Below, piece after piece: positions 52,934 to 61,924 of a stretch of 64,000 nucleotides of DNA (position 1 is the stretch's first letter; each line of letters opens with the position of its first letter). The translations under genes were made by a program, and so were the position numbers. A model generated the notes under the pieces. That model was not told where the DNA came from, made no database searches, and worked only from the letters and a program-made list of their open reading frames with translations. Origin of the DNA: Micromonospora cremea (GTDB taxonomy: Bacteria; Actinomycetota; Actinomycetes; Mycobacteriales; Micromonosporaceae); assembly GCF_900143515.1 (NCBI RefSeq), contig NZ_FSQT01000002.1, positions 682,001-746,000 of the forward strand, written 5' to 3'.

Positions 52934-55654
52934 CTAGAGCAGCGACAGTTGGACGCTCTCGGCCTGTTGGCGTTGCTGCCGTTGCTCCTTGGCTACGAGT
53001 ACGTTCTCGGCAGCGTTGGCGATGCCGTCCCGTACCCGGAGTACCCGAGTGAACGCAACGGCGTCCGGGTCGGAGTCAGGCAGCCGATCAGCGAGGAACT
53101 TCACCGCCGCCCACAGGTAGGTGTCGTTCACGCCTCCGCCAGCGGCAGCCAGCACTTCTCCCATCGCAGCGAGCCCGTCTTCAGAGGCAGCTGCAAGGGC
53201 GAGCGCAACATCGACTACTGCTGACTCCGTATTGATAGCTACCTTGAGCTGCCGAGCTGTGGTAAATCGGACGCCCTTGTCGGCGTCGGGCACTAAGTCG
53301 CGAACATCTGCGAGGTCCATCGAGGAAGCCAGCGTCTGCCAACGAAGCTCCGACTTGGCTTGGACCTGGCGGCCGTACAGACGCACCCACCACAGTGCAA
53401 ACTTTGTACGAGCGTCGAACGTCTCCAGGGGGAGATGGTCGATCTCAACGGCCATGGCCTCCTGCACCGCCGAGCGCGCCAGCGGCAGGAACGTGTAGAT
53501 GTCGACTGGTTCGCCCTTGGCGTTGAACACCTCGCTGTAGCGTCCAACTACCTCCATGGCCGGCCCGGCCGCTGCCATCAGCATGTCTGCCGGCGCGAGC
53601 CCCCAACGCTCCCAGTCGGGGTAACGTCGCTTGATTTCGGCCTTGATCTCGGCCTCCACGCCACCCTTCCGTCCTGCCGGACGGTTCCTCGGCGCAGGCC
53701 GGCACGCCATGGTCAGCGTCGTCTCAATGTTTGCCTTGCCTTGCTGCCCTCCGGACTCGGTGTTGGCCGGCCAAGAACCAGTCATGACGAGGTCGGCCTG
53801 CTGAATCGAGGAAAGCAGCCTCTGCCAGACCTCTGGCTCGCCGTGACCGAAAACAATCGTTACGACGCCGTCGTCCCGGACGACCTGCTTCATCTGGGCG
53901 AAGGCGCGTGCAATCAAGGTGTCGTAATGCTGCCGGTTCCGGTGCTCAGCTGGGGCATCACCGCGCACCCGCTTAACGATAATCTCCTCAGTTTTATCTT
54001 GGCATCCATGCGGGTCAGCGGTGATGCAGAGCTCCGGCCAAGTGGTGTGCAGGCACCGTTTGGCCCAAGCGTAAAAGAGGTCCGACGCATCGGCGTAGGC
54101 GATCATCTGATCGTACGGCGGGTCGGTTACGACCGCAGCGAACCGCTTCGGAGGGAACGGCAATGACGTGGCCGTCCCCCTTTGGACGTGTGCTGGTGCG
54201 CCCTGAAGGCCGCTGAAGAGATTGCGGCAGGCCGCGAGCACGTTGTCGGAGATAGAGCGCCAGGTGCCGGGACCATCGCCGATGCCCGCTTCGAAGAAAT
54301 CATGAGAGAAGGTGATGGAGCCCTCGTTGACGAACAGGTCGCCCACTTGGGCGCCACCCTTGCTTTGGAAACGAGCCCCCCTAGTGGAGCGACGCAACTT
54401 CTTGACCACTACGGCCGTCGCGTACCCCGTTAGCGCGCGTACGTAGTCGTGTGAGACCCCGGCTCCGGTAAGCTCATCGCCGAGACTTGAGATTGTCCGG
54501 GCAAGGCGAATGTATGAGAGGGACTGCCGGTCAACCATGAAGTCGCCGTAGCTCTTGGCCCCATAGATACTCGGGCCGATGATGTTGTTGTTGCCCGGGG
54601 CGATGCCTTCGTCAGGCAAGGCAGGCAGCAACGGATTAAAAGGCTGTTCCGCTCGAAGGGCCTCGCTCGCGGCGCCTACCGCTTGCCGCTCTTGATCAGT
54701 CGGGACGCGGAACGCCTTACGCCCGCGCTCGTCGATGTCGGCTGCGAGGACGAGTTCGTCTCGTCCCTGCCCTTCTTGCAGCAGTCGACGATGCACCGCG
54801 AGCGGATGGACGTGGGAGCAGAACACACAGACAGCAGACTTGCCGGCGATTTTCCGGCCGTCGACAACTGCGTTCCTGAGGGTTGGCTGGTGTGTCGGCG
54901 CGCCCCTGCTGACGACAGGAGCCCACGTTCCCTCGCTTCGGTCGGCCGCGATGTGGAAGGACACTTCTTCCCGGCGAGCCCGCGGCAGCAGCAGCTCGTA
55001 GGCGCCAACGAGTGGGAATCTCCGGCCACACTCCTGGCAGGGGATGCTCACCGCCCACAGGTAGCCCCAAGGCTGTCGTCCACTGTGCTCGGGGTAGAAG
55101 TCACACATGGAGGAGGCATGGCGTCGCTGCACCTCGTCGAACACGAACTTCAGGTCATGCAGCAACCGATCGGCTGGAGCAGTACGCAGGCCGTCCGGTT
55201 GCTGGCCAAACGGCAAAACGGGCTCCTGCGACCGATCCTTGAAGGGCGCCTCTGTCAGCAGATAGCTGGCCAACACCGCCATCGGGCTGTAGTCGACGGC
55301 CTCAGTTGGCAGGCCGAGCCTGGCCGCCTCTAGCGGGATCATGCCTCGGCCAGAGAACGGGTCGAGTGTCGATGCGCCTTGAGGGTTATGACGGAGGATC
55401 TCTGACCGGACCTCGCTCCAAGCTGCGTAACGCCCAGCAAGGGCGGACCTAACCAGGTCCTGAAGCCTCTTCTGTTCCGACTCCTCGTCGGGCCACGGCA
55501 GCAATGAGCACAGTATCGCCGCCTTGGCCTGCACAGTCGGCCGCTTCGCAAACCACATGAAAAGCGCGATCTCGCTGTTGCCAGAGCCCCAGCCCTTGTC
55601 GCTGTTCTCCGACACTTCGGAGCTAGGGAACCATCGTTCAATCATTCGAGTCAT
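52934..55654 (-). CDS. DUF1156 adenine-specific DNA methyltransferase with Zn ribbon
   Basis: This 906-residue protein has the DUF1156 N terminus (MTRMIERWFPSSEVSENSD), an AdoMet motif DPFSGRGMIPLEAARLG (98-114), a zinc ribbon with CQEC (206-209) and CVFC (276-279), and the catalytic motif DPPYDQM (from 511). This matches COG1743-type adenine DNA methylases. The ATG overlaps the helicase stop (ATGA). It presumably marks host DNA; recognition sequence unknown. No restriction nuclease is fused. Confidence 0.9.
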   Translation of the reverse strand: MTRMIERWFPSSEVSENSDKGWGSGNSEIALFMWFAKRPTVQAKAAILCSLLPWPDEESEQKRLQDLVRSALAGRYAAWSEVRSEILRHNPQGASTLDPFSGRGMIPLEAARLGLPTEAVDYSPMAVLASYLLTEAPFKDRSQEPVLPFGQQPDGLRTAPADRLLHDLKFVFDEVQRRHASSMCDFYPEHSGRQPWGYLWAVSIPCQECGRRFPLVGAYELLLPRARREEVSFHIAADRSEGTWAPVVSRGAPTHQPTLRNAVVDGRKIAGKSAVCVFCSHVHPLAVHRRLLQEGQGRDELVLAADIDERGRKAFRVPTDQERQAVGAASEALRAEQPFNPLLPALPDEGIAPGNNNIIGPSIYGAKSYGDFMVDRQSLSYIRLARTISSLGDELTGAGVSHDYVRALTGYATAVVVKKLRRSTRGARFQSKGGAQVGDLFVNEGSITFSHDFFEAGIGDGPGTWRSISDNVLAACRNLFSGLQGAPAHVQRGTATSLPFPPKRFAAVVTDPPYDQMIAYADASDLFYAWAKRCLHTTWPELCITADPHGCQDKTEEIIVKRVRGDAPAEHRNRQHYDTLIARAFAQMKQVVRDDGVVTIVFGHGEPEVWQRLLSSIQQADLVMTGSWPANTESGGQQGKANIETTLTMACRPAPRNRPAGRKGGVEAEIKAEIKRRYPDWERWGLAPADMLMAAAGPAMEVVGRYSEVFNAKGEPVDIYTFLPLARSAVQEAMAVEIDHLPLETFDARTKFALWWVRLYGRQVQAKSELRWQTLASSMDLADVRDLVPDADKGVRFTTARQLKVAINTESAVVDVALALAAASEDGLAAMGEVLAAAGGGVNDTYLWAAVKFLADRLPDSDPDAVAFTRVLRVRDGIANAAENVLVAKEQRQQRQQAESVQLSLL

Positions 55655-58600
55655 GCGACGCTCCCTGGGGCGTTTTTCAGGCTGCTACCGGGGACGCGGA
55701 AGATGGCGTTGCCGGTCATGTCGGTGGAAAAGAGCGTGGCCGGATCTTCGTAGGCCCCGAAAAGTCGGCCCTTGCCGTTGGCGCACTGGTCGATGACGTA
55801 GAGCCAGTAGCCCTTGCGGTGCTGAGTGGCGATGAGCACTTCGTTACCCGTCATACGGATGCCGTCGCTGGCAGCATTGCCCGCAACGCCCTTGACCTCG
55901 ATGTGGCGGATTTGGGAATGCCTTCGAGTCTCAAGATCGTAGCCGCGGCCTTCGGTGTGGACATCCTCAACTGTCCAGCCTTCGTCTTCAAGGTGCTTCT
56001 GGACGTGCCGCATGGCCACCCACTCAGAGTTGGCCTCCGCAGCTGTCGCTGGGGTTGCCGCAGGTAGTACGCGGAGGCGGCCAACGAGTTTGGGCTCAGT
56101 CAGCTGCACCTGGACCAACTTTTCGAGCTGGTCGAGCCGGTTCACGGTCTGGATCCGCAGGTGATTTCGAAGCGCAATCCGCTCGTCACGGTCGTCGATG
56201 CTGTCGGTAAGTGCGATGGGAAGGTTGGTGAGGTCCCTCCGGGCTTGGCCAAACCAGTCAGTGCGCACCTTGTGGTGCTCCTCCACCGTCGCTGCGGCCA
56301 GCGCTGTCGCAGCCGCGGTAGCGGACTCCTGTCGCGCGGGGTGAGGGGCCGTCCCCGAGTGCTCAGTGGGGACAAGGTTCGCCAGCGTCTCCCAACGCAC
56401 AGCGCGAGCATTGCCCGAGTCGTCGACTTTGATCAGGGTGGCCCAGACGCTGGCACGCTTACCGTCGGACTCTGTTAGCGCTGCTTCAAAGGCGTATAGG
56501 TCGTACGGGGTGAGGCTGGTGGGATCCTCGGCCGCCCCTGAGCGGAGGACGTCTTCGGCAAGCGTCCGGTCAGCGAGCCTGATTAGATCGGCGAAACCCG
56601 GCTCTCCGGGACCGAGGGTAATGAGACCGGTCGTGTCTATGCTGACCGCCTCGCGCACCGCCTCGCCGCTAGTGGCGACATGCGCCTCGGCCCCACCGCC
56701 CAGAGTGGCTGGCAAGCTACCAGTGGTCATGCTCAGTCGCCGGAAACCGGGACCGGCCGCGGTAGCCTGGGCGGTCAGCAGTTGGGCGGCCGCGAGTCGG
56801 TCGAGGTAGGCCTCGACGATGGCGGGGTTGATGCGGGCGAACAGGTCGCGTTGGAGCAGGGTAAGTGCGGCGACGGCGTCGACTTGACTCGCAAGCCGCC
56901 GCTCCGTGTCCTTGACCTTGCGAGCGATGCGAGTGAGATCCTGAGCTTGCACAGCCTTCGCGGCGTCGATCGCAGCCTGCTTCTTGACATCGTCGTTGCC
57001 GTACAGATCGCTGAGCCACCGCTCATAGTCGACGCCGGTAATTTCTGCGACGGCGGACAGGCTGTCGAACATCTGGCCGCGCAGCTCGTTTGCAGCGGCG
57101 ACGAAGTTGTCGAGCAGAGTTAACAGCGTGGCGCCTTCGCGAGTGTCGGTGGCGACGAGGTTGTAGAGGAACACGTCACGGGTCTGCCCTACCCGGTGAA
57201 TACGGCCCATGCGCTGTTCGAGCCGCACAAGCGACCAGGGAATGTCGTAGTTAACCAAGACGTGGGCGGCCTGCAGGTCGATGCCTTCATTGCCGGCATC
57301 GGTAGTGACGATGATCTGGAACTCGCCACGCATGAAGGCGAGACGGACCTCGTCCCGTTCGGCGTTGCTCTGCCGCCCGGAGTACATGCGCGCGGTGTAG
57401 CCGACATTCAGCAGGCGCTGGGTGATCCAAGCGGCCGAATCGGCGTATTCGGTGAAGATGACAGCCTGCTCTGTGTTGCCCGGGTAGATGCCGTGCTTGC
57501 CGAGGCAGTCTTCGGTGAGCCTGCGCCACTTGGAGGGTTGCCAGCTTCGATCCGTGACCGTGGCCGTGATCTGGTCGATCAACGTCTTGATGCCGGACCG
57601 CTCTGCCCGTGCGGCGGTTGAACCCGCGTGTACGACCTTGGCTTCGTCGTTCTCGCTCTCGTCACCCTGGTGCTCACGGTCGGCCTTGAGGGCTGCCTCG
57701 GCCCCGCTCATCTCCCCCATGTGTGCGTATCGCCGACGCAGCGTCTCTACGAGCGCCCACAGACTGGAGGCAGCACGCTTGCCATAGACCATTCGCGCCA
57801 GCGGTTGAGCGGTGGCCGGGAAATACTGATCCACCATGTCGAGAGCGGCCTGGTAGTAGCCGAACTCGACTTTGGACAGAGGCACCCGGTGGTTGGCGGC
57901 GGTACGGGCCTTGAACAATCGGGTCTTACCGTCATAGTCAACCAAGTCCTCCTTCATGCGGCGCAGGAAGTGGATGGAGCCCGGCCGCAAGGGCGGCAGC
58001 GTTACATTTGGATCGTCTCCCGGATCGGGATAGATGTCGGGATCGACCAGGTGCAGCAGGTGCCGGAAGAGCCACTCCTTGCCGCGGTGGGGCGTCGCGG
58101 TCATCAGCAACGCTCGCGGTGTGTTCTTGGCAAGCAACCGTCCGACCTGGTGAAAGCTCTTGGCCGTGGGCGTAAGTCGGTGCGCCTCATCGAACACGAC
58201 CAATTCCCAGCCGGCCTTGTCTGGGCGGATAGCGTCTTGAACTGCCGGGTTGACCGCGGCGAGTTCAAGTGAGACGACCCATAGGTCGTGGCCGCCAACC
58301 GCATCCTCACGGACGGTATTTGCAGTCAGGTGGCGGAGTCCGCCCCCCAGAAATCGCCTGAAGTCGGCGACCCACTTCGTGGCCAGGTTGGCAGGGCAGA
58401 CGATGATGGCGCGCCGCACCAGCCCGAGTCGCTGCATCTCACGCAGGTACAAACCAGCCATGATCGTCTTGCCGGTGCCCGGCTCATCTGCGAGGAGAAA
58501 CCGCAGCAACGGCTGAGGCAGCATTGCCCCATAGACGGCTGTGGTCTGGTGAGCGTACGGCCTGAGCTGGGTCGAAGCGATGGCACTTGACTCGGCGTTG

Positions 58601-58956
58601 GTAGCTGCAGCCGCCATCCAACGGGTCCACATGCCCGCTAGCACGCGCGCGGAACCTGCCCCGCCATCCGGGAAGATCGGACGTACCGTCTCTAGATCGC
58701 CCGCCCGTATCGCGACTTCGTGTAAACGGGCCTGGTCGTCGAGCAAGATGAGCGCCCAGCTCCCGTCTGAGCTTGGCAGCGCGAGCCGAACTGTGGCGAA
58801 GTCAGGTACTCCCTCCGCACACACTCGAACACGCTGCCCCTGCTCAAACACTTCTCTCCAACCTAGACGCACGGACGAGCGGCCAACGATGGGCCTACTG
58901 TTGGTCGTGGCGACCTCACGATACGAGATGGCCGGCGGCCCGACCAGCAGCGCCAT
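55651..58956 (-). CDS. SNF2-family helicase with C-terminal DUF3883-type domain
   Basis: This protein has about 1101 residues. The helicase core has DEPGTGKT (157-164), DEAH in VVFDEAHRL (256-259), LLMTATPHRGK and the C-terminal motif VI QRMGRIHRVGQ. The last about 120 residues (HIEVKGVAGN, GYWLYVIDQ) resemble DUF3883, a nuclease-like domain (Glu-Val-Lys). It is the first gene of the cluster and coupled to the methyltransferase. The ATG at 58956 is preferred; an in-frame TTG 36 nt upstream is possible. Confidence 0.9.
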   Translation of the reverse strand: MALLVGPPAISYREVATTNSRPIVGRSSVRLGWREVFEQGQRVRVCAEGVPDFATVRLALPSSDGSWALILLDDQARLHEVAIRAGDLETVRPIFPDGGAGSARVLAGMWTRWMAAAATNAESSAIASTQLRPYAHQTTAVYGAMLPQPLLRFLLADEPGTGKTIMAGLYLREMQRLGLVRRAIIVCPANLATKWVADFRRFLGGGLRHLTANTVREDAVGGHDLWVVSLELAAVNPAVQDAIRPDKAGWELVVFDEAHRLTPTAKSFHQVGRLLAKNTPRALLMTATPHRGKEWLFRHLLHLVDPDIYPDPGDDPNVTLPPLRPGSIHFLRRMKEDLVDYDGKTRLFKARTAANHRVPLSKVEFGYYQAALDMVDQYFPATAQPLARMVYGKRAASSLWALVETLRRRYAHMGEMSGAEAALKADREHQGDESENDEAKVVHAGSTAARAERSGIKTLIDQITATVTDRSWQPSKWRRLTEDCLGKHGIYPGNTEQAVIFTEYADSAAWITQRLLNVGYTARMYSGRQSNAERDEVRLAFMRGEFQIIVTTDAGNEGIDLQAAHVLVNYDIPWSLVRLEQRMGRIHRVGQTRDVFLYNLVATDTREGATLLTLLDNFVAAANELRGQMFDSLSAVAEITGVDYERWLSDLYGNDDVKKQAAIDAAKAVQAQDLTRIARKVKDTERRLASQVDAVAALTLLQRDLFARINPAIVEAYLDRLAAAQLLTAQATAAGPGFRRLSMTTGSLPATLGGGAEAHVATSGEAVREAVSIDTTGLITLGPGEPGFADLIRLADRTLAEDVLRSGAAEDPTSLTPYDLYAFEAALTESDGKRASVWATLIKVDDSGNARAVRWETLANLVPTEHSGTAPHPARQESATAAATALAAATVEEHHKVRTDWFGQARRDLTNLPIALTDSIDDRDERIALRNHLRIQTVNRLDQLEKLVQVQLTEPKLVGRLRVLPAATPATAAEANSEWVAMRHVQKHLEDEGWTVEDVHTEGRGYDLETRRHSQIRHIEVKGVAGNAASDGIRMTGNEVLIATQHRKGYWLYVIDQCANGKGRLFGAYEDPATLFSTDMTGNAIFRVPGSSLKNAPGSVA

Positions 58957-59377
58957 AGTGCCGGCATCGCTCTTGATCAAACACCATCCCAAGCTGCATG
59001 TCAGCCTCTAGGACGGGAGCTTGCAGGTCCATCGACCATCCAGACGATGATCTTCTAGCGAAGCTACAGCGTGGGCTGCACTGCCCCGGCGACCGATCTC
59101 AAAGCTGCCCCGCAGAGGCTGAGCGACAGAAGAGAGGGTCCGGCTCGCACGCAGTGATGGGTCGAGCTGCTCCAGCCATGTCCGTGCCAACGGGCGTTGA
59201 ATCGCCGCATGATGGCCCCGGCGCCTTGGAATCGGCACAACAACTACTGCACACCCGGCTACATGACTTGAATGCAGAGAGGTGGAGGCGTCACCGCCCT
59301 AGCTCGCTCGCCTCACAGGGGCGCTGGACGCCCTCGGCGCCTTGACAGGGCACAGGGCAGACCTGACGACGCATCAG

Positions 59378-59560
59378 ATGACGGACACGCGGCGGGAAGC
59401 TCAGGACTACTTCCGCCAGTTGGACCGAGAACATGGGAGGCGGTACCCACTGACGGAGGAAGACAGAGACGACTTGGTGCGCATCATGCAGGTCGCTTGG
59501 CTGATCAGGGCCACCCGCGGCCACGGGCCGCGCTTCCGCGGCCACTCCGGAGGCCCAGTC
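59378..59560 (+). pseudogene. Possible small gene remnant before recombinase
   Basis: The first about 45 codons (TRREAQDYFRQLDREHGRRYPLTEEDRDDLVRIMQVAWLIRATRG) have natural residue composition and helix pattern. The frame does not stop before the recombinase start, so the true end is missing or the frame is not translated. No family recognised. Confidence 0.3.
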
Positions 59561-59588
59561 ATACAGCAAAGGGTCGTTTGCTGTATGA
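59559..59588. promoter_or_regulatory. 12-bp perfect inverted repeat at recombinase start
   Basis: TCATACAGCAAA (59559-59570) and TTTGCTGTATGA (59577-59588) flank GGGTCG, 7 bp upstream of the recombinase GTG. The A/T-rich arms stand out in G/C-rich DNA. It could be an operator, a recombination half-site pair or an RNA hairpin masking the start. Confidence 0.65.
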
Positions 59589-59595
59589 TCATGGT

Positions 59596-60285
59596 GTGGC
59601 CAAGACGAAGACTGCCCCCGCCAACACCGTCGTTGCATACCTCAGGGTCTCCACCGACGAGCAAGCCGAGTCCGGTGCCGGTCTCATGGCTCAGCGTGCT
59701 GCCATGCAGGCGGAGGCGGACCGCAGGGGTTGGGTCATCGTCGCGTGGAAGGAAGACAAGGGGGCGTCCGGCAAGTCGCTCGGTGGCCGTCCCGCGCTTG
59801 CGGAGGCGCTAGAGCTGGTCGAGTCGCACCAGGCCGCCACGCTGGTTGTCGCCAAGCTCGACCGTCTCTCCCGCTCCCTGGTGGACTTCGCGGGTCTGAT
59901 GGACCGGGCGCGGGCCAAGCGATGGAACCTGATCGCCCTTGACCTCGGCATCGACCTCTCCACGCCCGCCGGCGAATTCCTCGCGTCGGTGATGGCCTCT
60001 GCGGCCCAGTGGGAGCGGCGCATCATTGGGCAGCGAACCCGCGAGGGCCTGGCGGCGAAGAAGGCCGCTGGCGTCCGCCTCGGGCGACCCGTCACTCTGC
60101 CTGCTGAAGTGCGGCACCGCATCCGGAGCGAGGCGAACAGCGGAAGCAGTCTGGCCTGCATCGCCCGCGGCCTCAACGCCGACGAGGTGCCTACGGCGCA
60201 GGGTGGCAAGAAGTGGTACCCCTCCACGGTCAAGGCTGTCCTCGCCTCGCAGCATCCGACGGTAACCGCAGCGGCGGGAGCGTGA
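59596..60285 (+). CDS. Small serine recombinase (resolvase/invertase type)
   Basis: This 229-residue protein has a catalytic domain with VVAYLRVSTDEQAESGAG (nucleophilic Ser), VAKLDRLSRSLVDF and the E-helix region GEFLASVMASAAQWERRIIGQRTREG, followed by a short HTH-containing tail. It lacks the long C-terminal domain of large serine integrases. It could resolve or invert DNA within the element. Its stop overlaps the next gene in a GTGA. Confidence 0.9.
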   Translation: MAKTKTAPANTVVAYLRVSTDEQAESGAGLMAQRAAMQAEADRRGWVIVAWKEDKGASGKSLGGRPALAEALELVESHQAATLVVAKLDRLSRSLVDFAGLMDRARAKRWNLIALDLGIDLSTPAGEFLASVMASAAQWERRIIGQRTREGLAAKKAAGVRLGRPVTLPAEVRHRIRSEANSGSSLACIARGLNADEVPTAQGGKKWYPSTVKAVLASQHPTVTAAAGA

Positions 60286-61112
60286 GCACGGTGAGTGTCG
60301 GTGATAGCGGCGATACTCCCGGCGTGGACGCGCAGACAGCAGTTGATGCGGAGATCCTTTTCGGCTGGCCGGTCGAGGCGATCGACGAACTTGCTGCCTT
60401 GAGCAGGCAGGCGCACGCTGGCTCCATCTCGATTGGAGACTGGCGCAGCCGCGACCGCGAGATGCGGGCGCAACTGCCCCCACTGTCCGACCACGACAGG
60501 AAGTCCGTAGCTGACCTGAAGAGAGAGCTCATCCGCTCCGGCGGATACGAGAGCGACGACGGCGACCGGCTCTTCTCCCGCCTTCACGCCATGATCACTC
60601 CGGCGCCAGACAATGCCAAGCTGCGGCAGCGGCTAACCCGTGTTGCCGACCTGCGCAAAGAGTCCGATGCCGAAATGCAAGCGTCACTGGACAAGGGACG
60701 CGAACGGATCCTCCGCTGGCTACGCGAAGAAGGCGACGACGACCGCGACCCGGTAACGATGCTGCCATGGTCGTTCATCGCCCAGTTCCGCGTGGTTGAT
60801 GAACCGAAGCTGGGGCCACTGCCGCAGCCGATCAACGCAGCGAGGAAGCGGGCCCTGGAGCGGGCAACCGTGGAGCAGGTAGCTGAGGCACGCGCGATGA
60901 GTGGTCAACGAGTGGATGCCCTTGCCGCAGCCTCATCCAACATGGCGCTCTACGCGCTAACCCTGTTTCCGAAGCTCCTCATCGAGGCCGACCCAGACGA
61001 CCCGAAGGCTGCAGAGTTGCCGCACGCGATGCGGGACCTCTGGGACAACCCGGCGACTCAGCGAGCTTTGCGACGAGAAACGGCGGACGGATGGCCGCCG
61101 GAATACGAGTAG
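60282..61112 (+). CDS. Hypothetical island protein coupled to recombinase
   Basis: This 276-residue soluble, helix-rich protein begins VSTVSVGDSGDTPGVDAQTAVDAEILFGWP. It contains ATVEQVAEARAMSGQRVDALAAASSNMALYALTLFPKLLIEAD near the C terminus. No known domain. GTG start in a GTGA overlap with the recombinase; an alternative GTG lies three codons downstream. A partner or control role for the recombinase is inference. Confidence 0.6.
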   Translation: MSTVSVGDSGDTPGVDAQTAVDAEILFGWPVEAIDELAALSRQAHAGSISIGDWRSRDREMRAQLPPLSDHDRKSVADLKRELIRSGGYESDDGDRLFSRLHAMITPAPDNAKLRQRLTRVADLRKESDAEMQASLDKGRERILRWLREEGDDDRDPVTMLPWSFIAQFRVVDEPKLGPLPQPINAARKRALERATVEQVAEARAMSGQRVDALAAASSNMALYALTLFPKLLIEADPDDPKAAELPHAMRDLWDNPATQRALRRETADGWPPEYE

Positions 61113-61304
61113 CGGTGCGGTGCTGCAGTCGTAGCCGTGGTGGGCGCCCGGTCCTTCATAGTGATTAAGCGCGGCGCCTGATCGAGTGCGTTCAGTGGCC
61201 GGCTACGAGACCAGCCTCCTCCTCGGGATGAGCAACCGCCCACCAGCCGTGCCTTGCGGCGCCTCCGCTCGATAGAGAAGCAGGCCACGCAAGAGGAGGA
61301 CGGG

Positions 61305-61862
61305 ATGAGCGCCGCCAAGAGAAGCCGCCGTGAGGAGCGTGCCGCAGCAGAGGAGGCAGCCCGCGAGGCGTGGATTCAGCACCACCTCGCTAAGGCCCCT
61401 ACACGGACATGGGAGCGGTGGGCGGCCTCCAACGCCTGCCTTGGCATCAAGGTCACGCGTCGAGAGAGTGCCAGCCCATCGACCCAGCCACCGTCGAGTG
61501 CAGTGAGGACCCGTTCTGTTGTCCAGCCGACACTGCCAACGCCATCAGCAGCGAAGCCGACGAGATCCCCCGATAGTCCGATCAACGGGGAGGGAAGCGT
61601 CACGCCGAAGGTGAGCCTGAGCGAAACGGCGATCAACTTGCTAGGGGCCGCCAACCAGGGCGATCTAGACCTGGGCGACAACGCCGACCTGCACCGCCAG
61701 TCGCTCACGTACGCGGTCCTCGCTGTGGCTGAGGAACTGCGCCAGCTCAGGGGGGCTATGAACGGTGTTCAAGAGATGTTGAGGGATCAGAGCGGGATCG
61801 GCGCGGGCGATCACATGAGGCGGATCAACGGCTGGCTCAAGGACATCGCTGAGAAGTCTTGA
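61305..61862 (+). CDS. Hypothetical island protein
   Basis: This 185-residue protein has a highly charged N-terminal helix (SAAKRSRREERAAAEEAAREAW), a Ser/Thr/Pro-rich linker (about 55-110) and a helical C-terminal part (HRQSLTYAVLAVAEELRQLRGAMNGVQEMLRD). A strong GGAGG Shine-Dalgarno sits 5 nt before the ATG. Possibly an adaptor or DNA-binding protein. No family recognised. Confidence 0.6.
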   Translation: MSAAKRSRREERAAAEEAAREAWIQHHLAKAPTRTWERWAASNACLGIKVTRRESASPSTQPPSSAVRTRSVVQPTLPTPSAAKPTRSPDSPINGEGSVTPKVSLSETAINLLGAANQGDLDLGDNADLHRQSLTYAVLAVAEELRQLRGAMNGVQEMLRDQSGIGAGDHMRRINGWLKDIAEKS

Positions 61863-61924
61863 GCCGGGCCGTTGGCGAGAGATCCGCTCGGCCAACAGGC
61901 CGCACCCTTGATCGGCAGATGGCC

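Larger units (their letters stand above)
58957..59595. other. Divergent intergenic region of the island
   Basis: It probably contains the leftward promoter of the helicase-methylase-DUF499 operon and the rightward promoter of the recombinase gene. One coding-like stretch (59378-59560, MTDTRREAQDYFRQLDREHG, RYPLTEEDRDDLVRIMQVAW) begins well but has no stop before the recombinase gene; it is likely a decayed or misread small gene. A perfect 12-bp palindrome ends the region. No other element is seen. Confidence 0.5.

Noticed and set aside
59596..60285. The small serine recombinase as the island's integrase
   Set aside because: At 229 residues it lacks the long C-terminal domains of large serine integrases, and it lies far from the only visible junction; the integrase is more likely outside the window.
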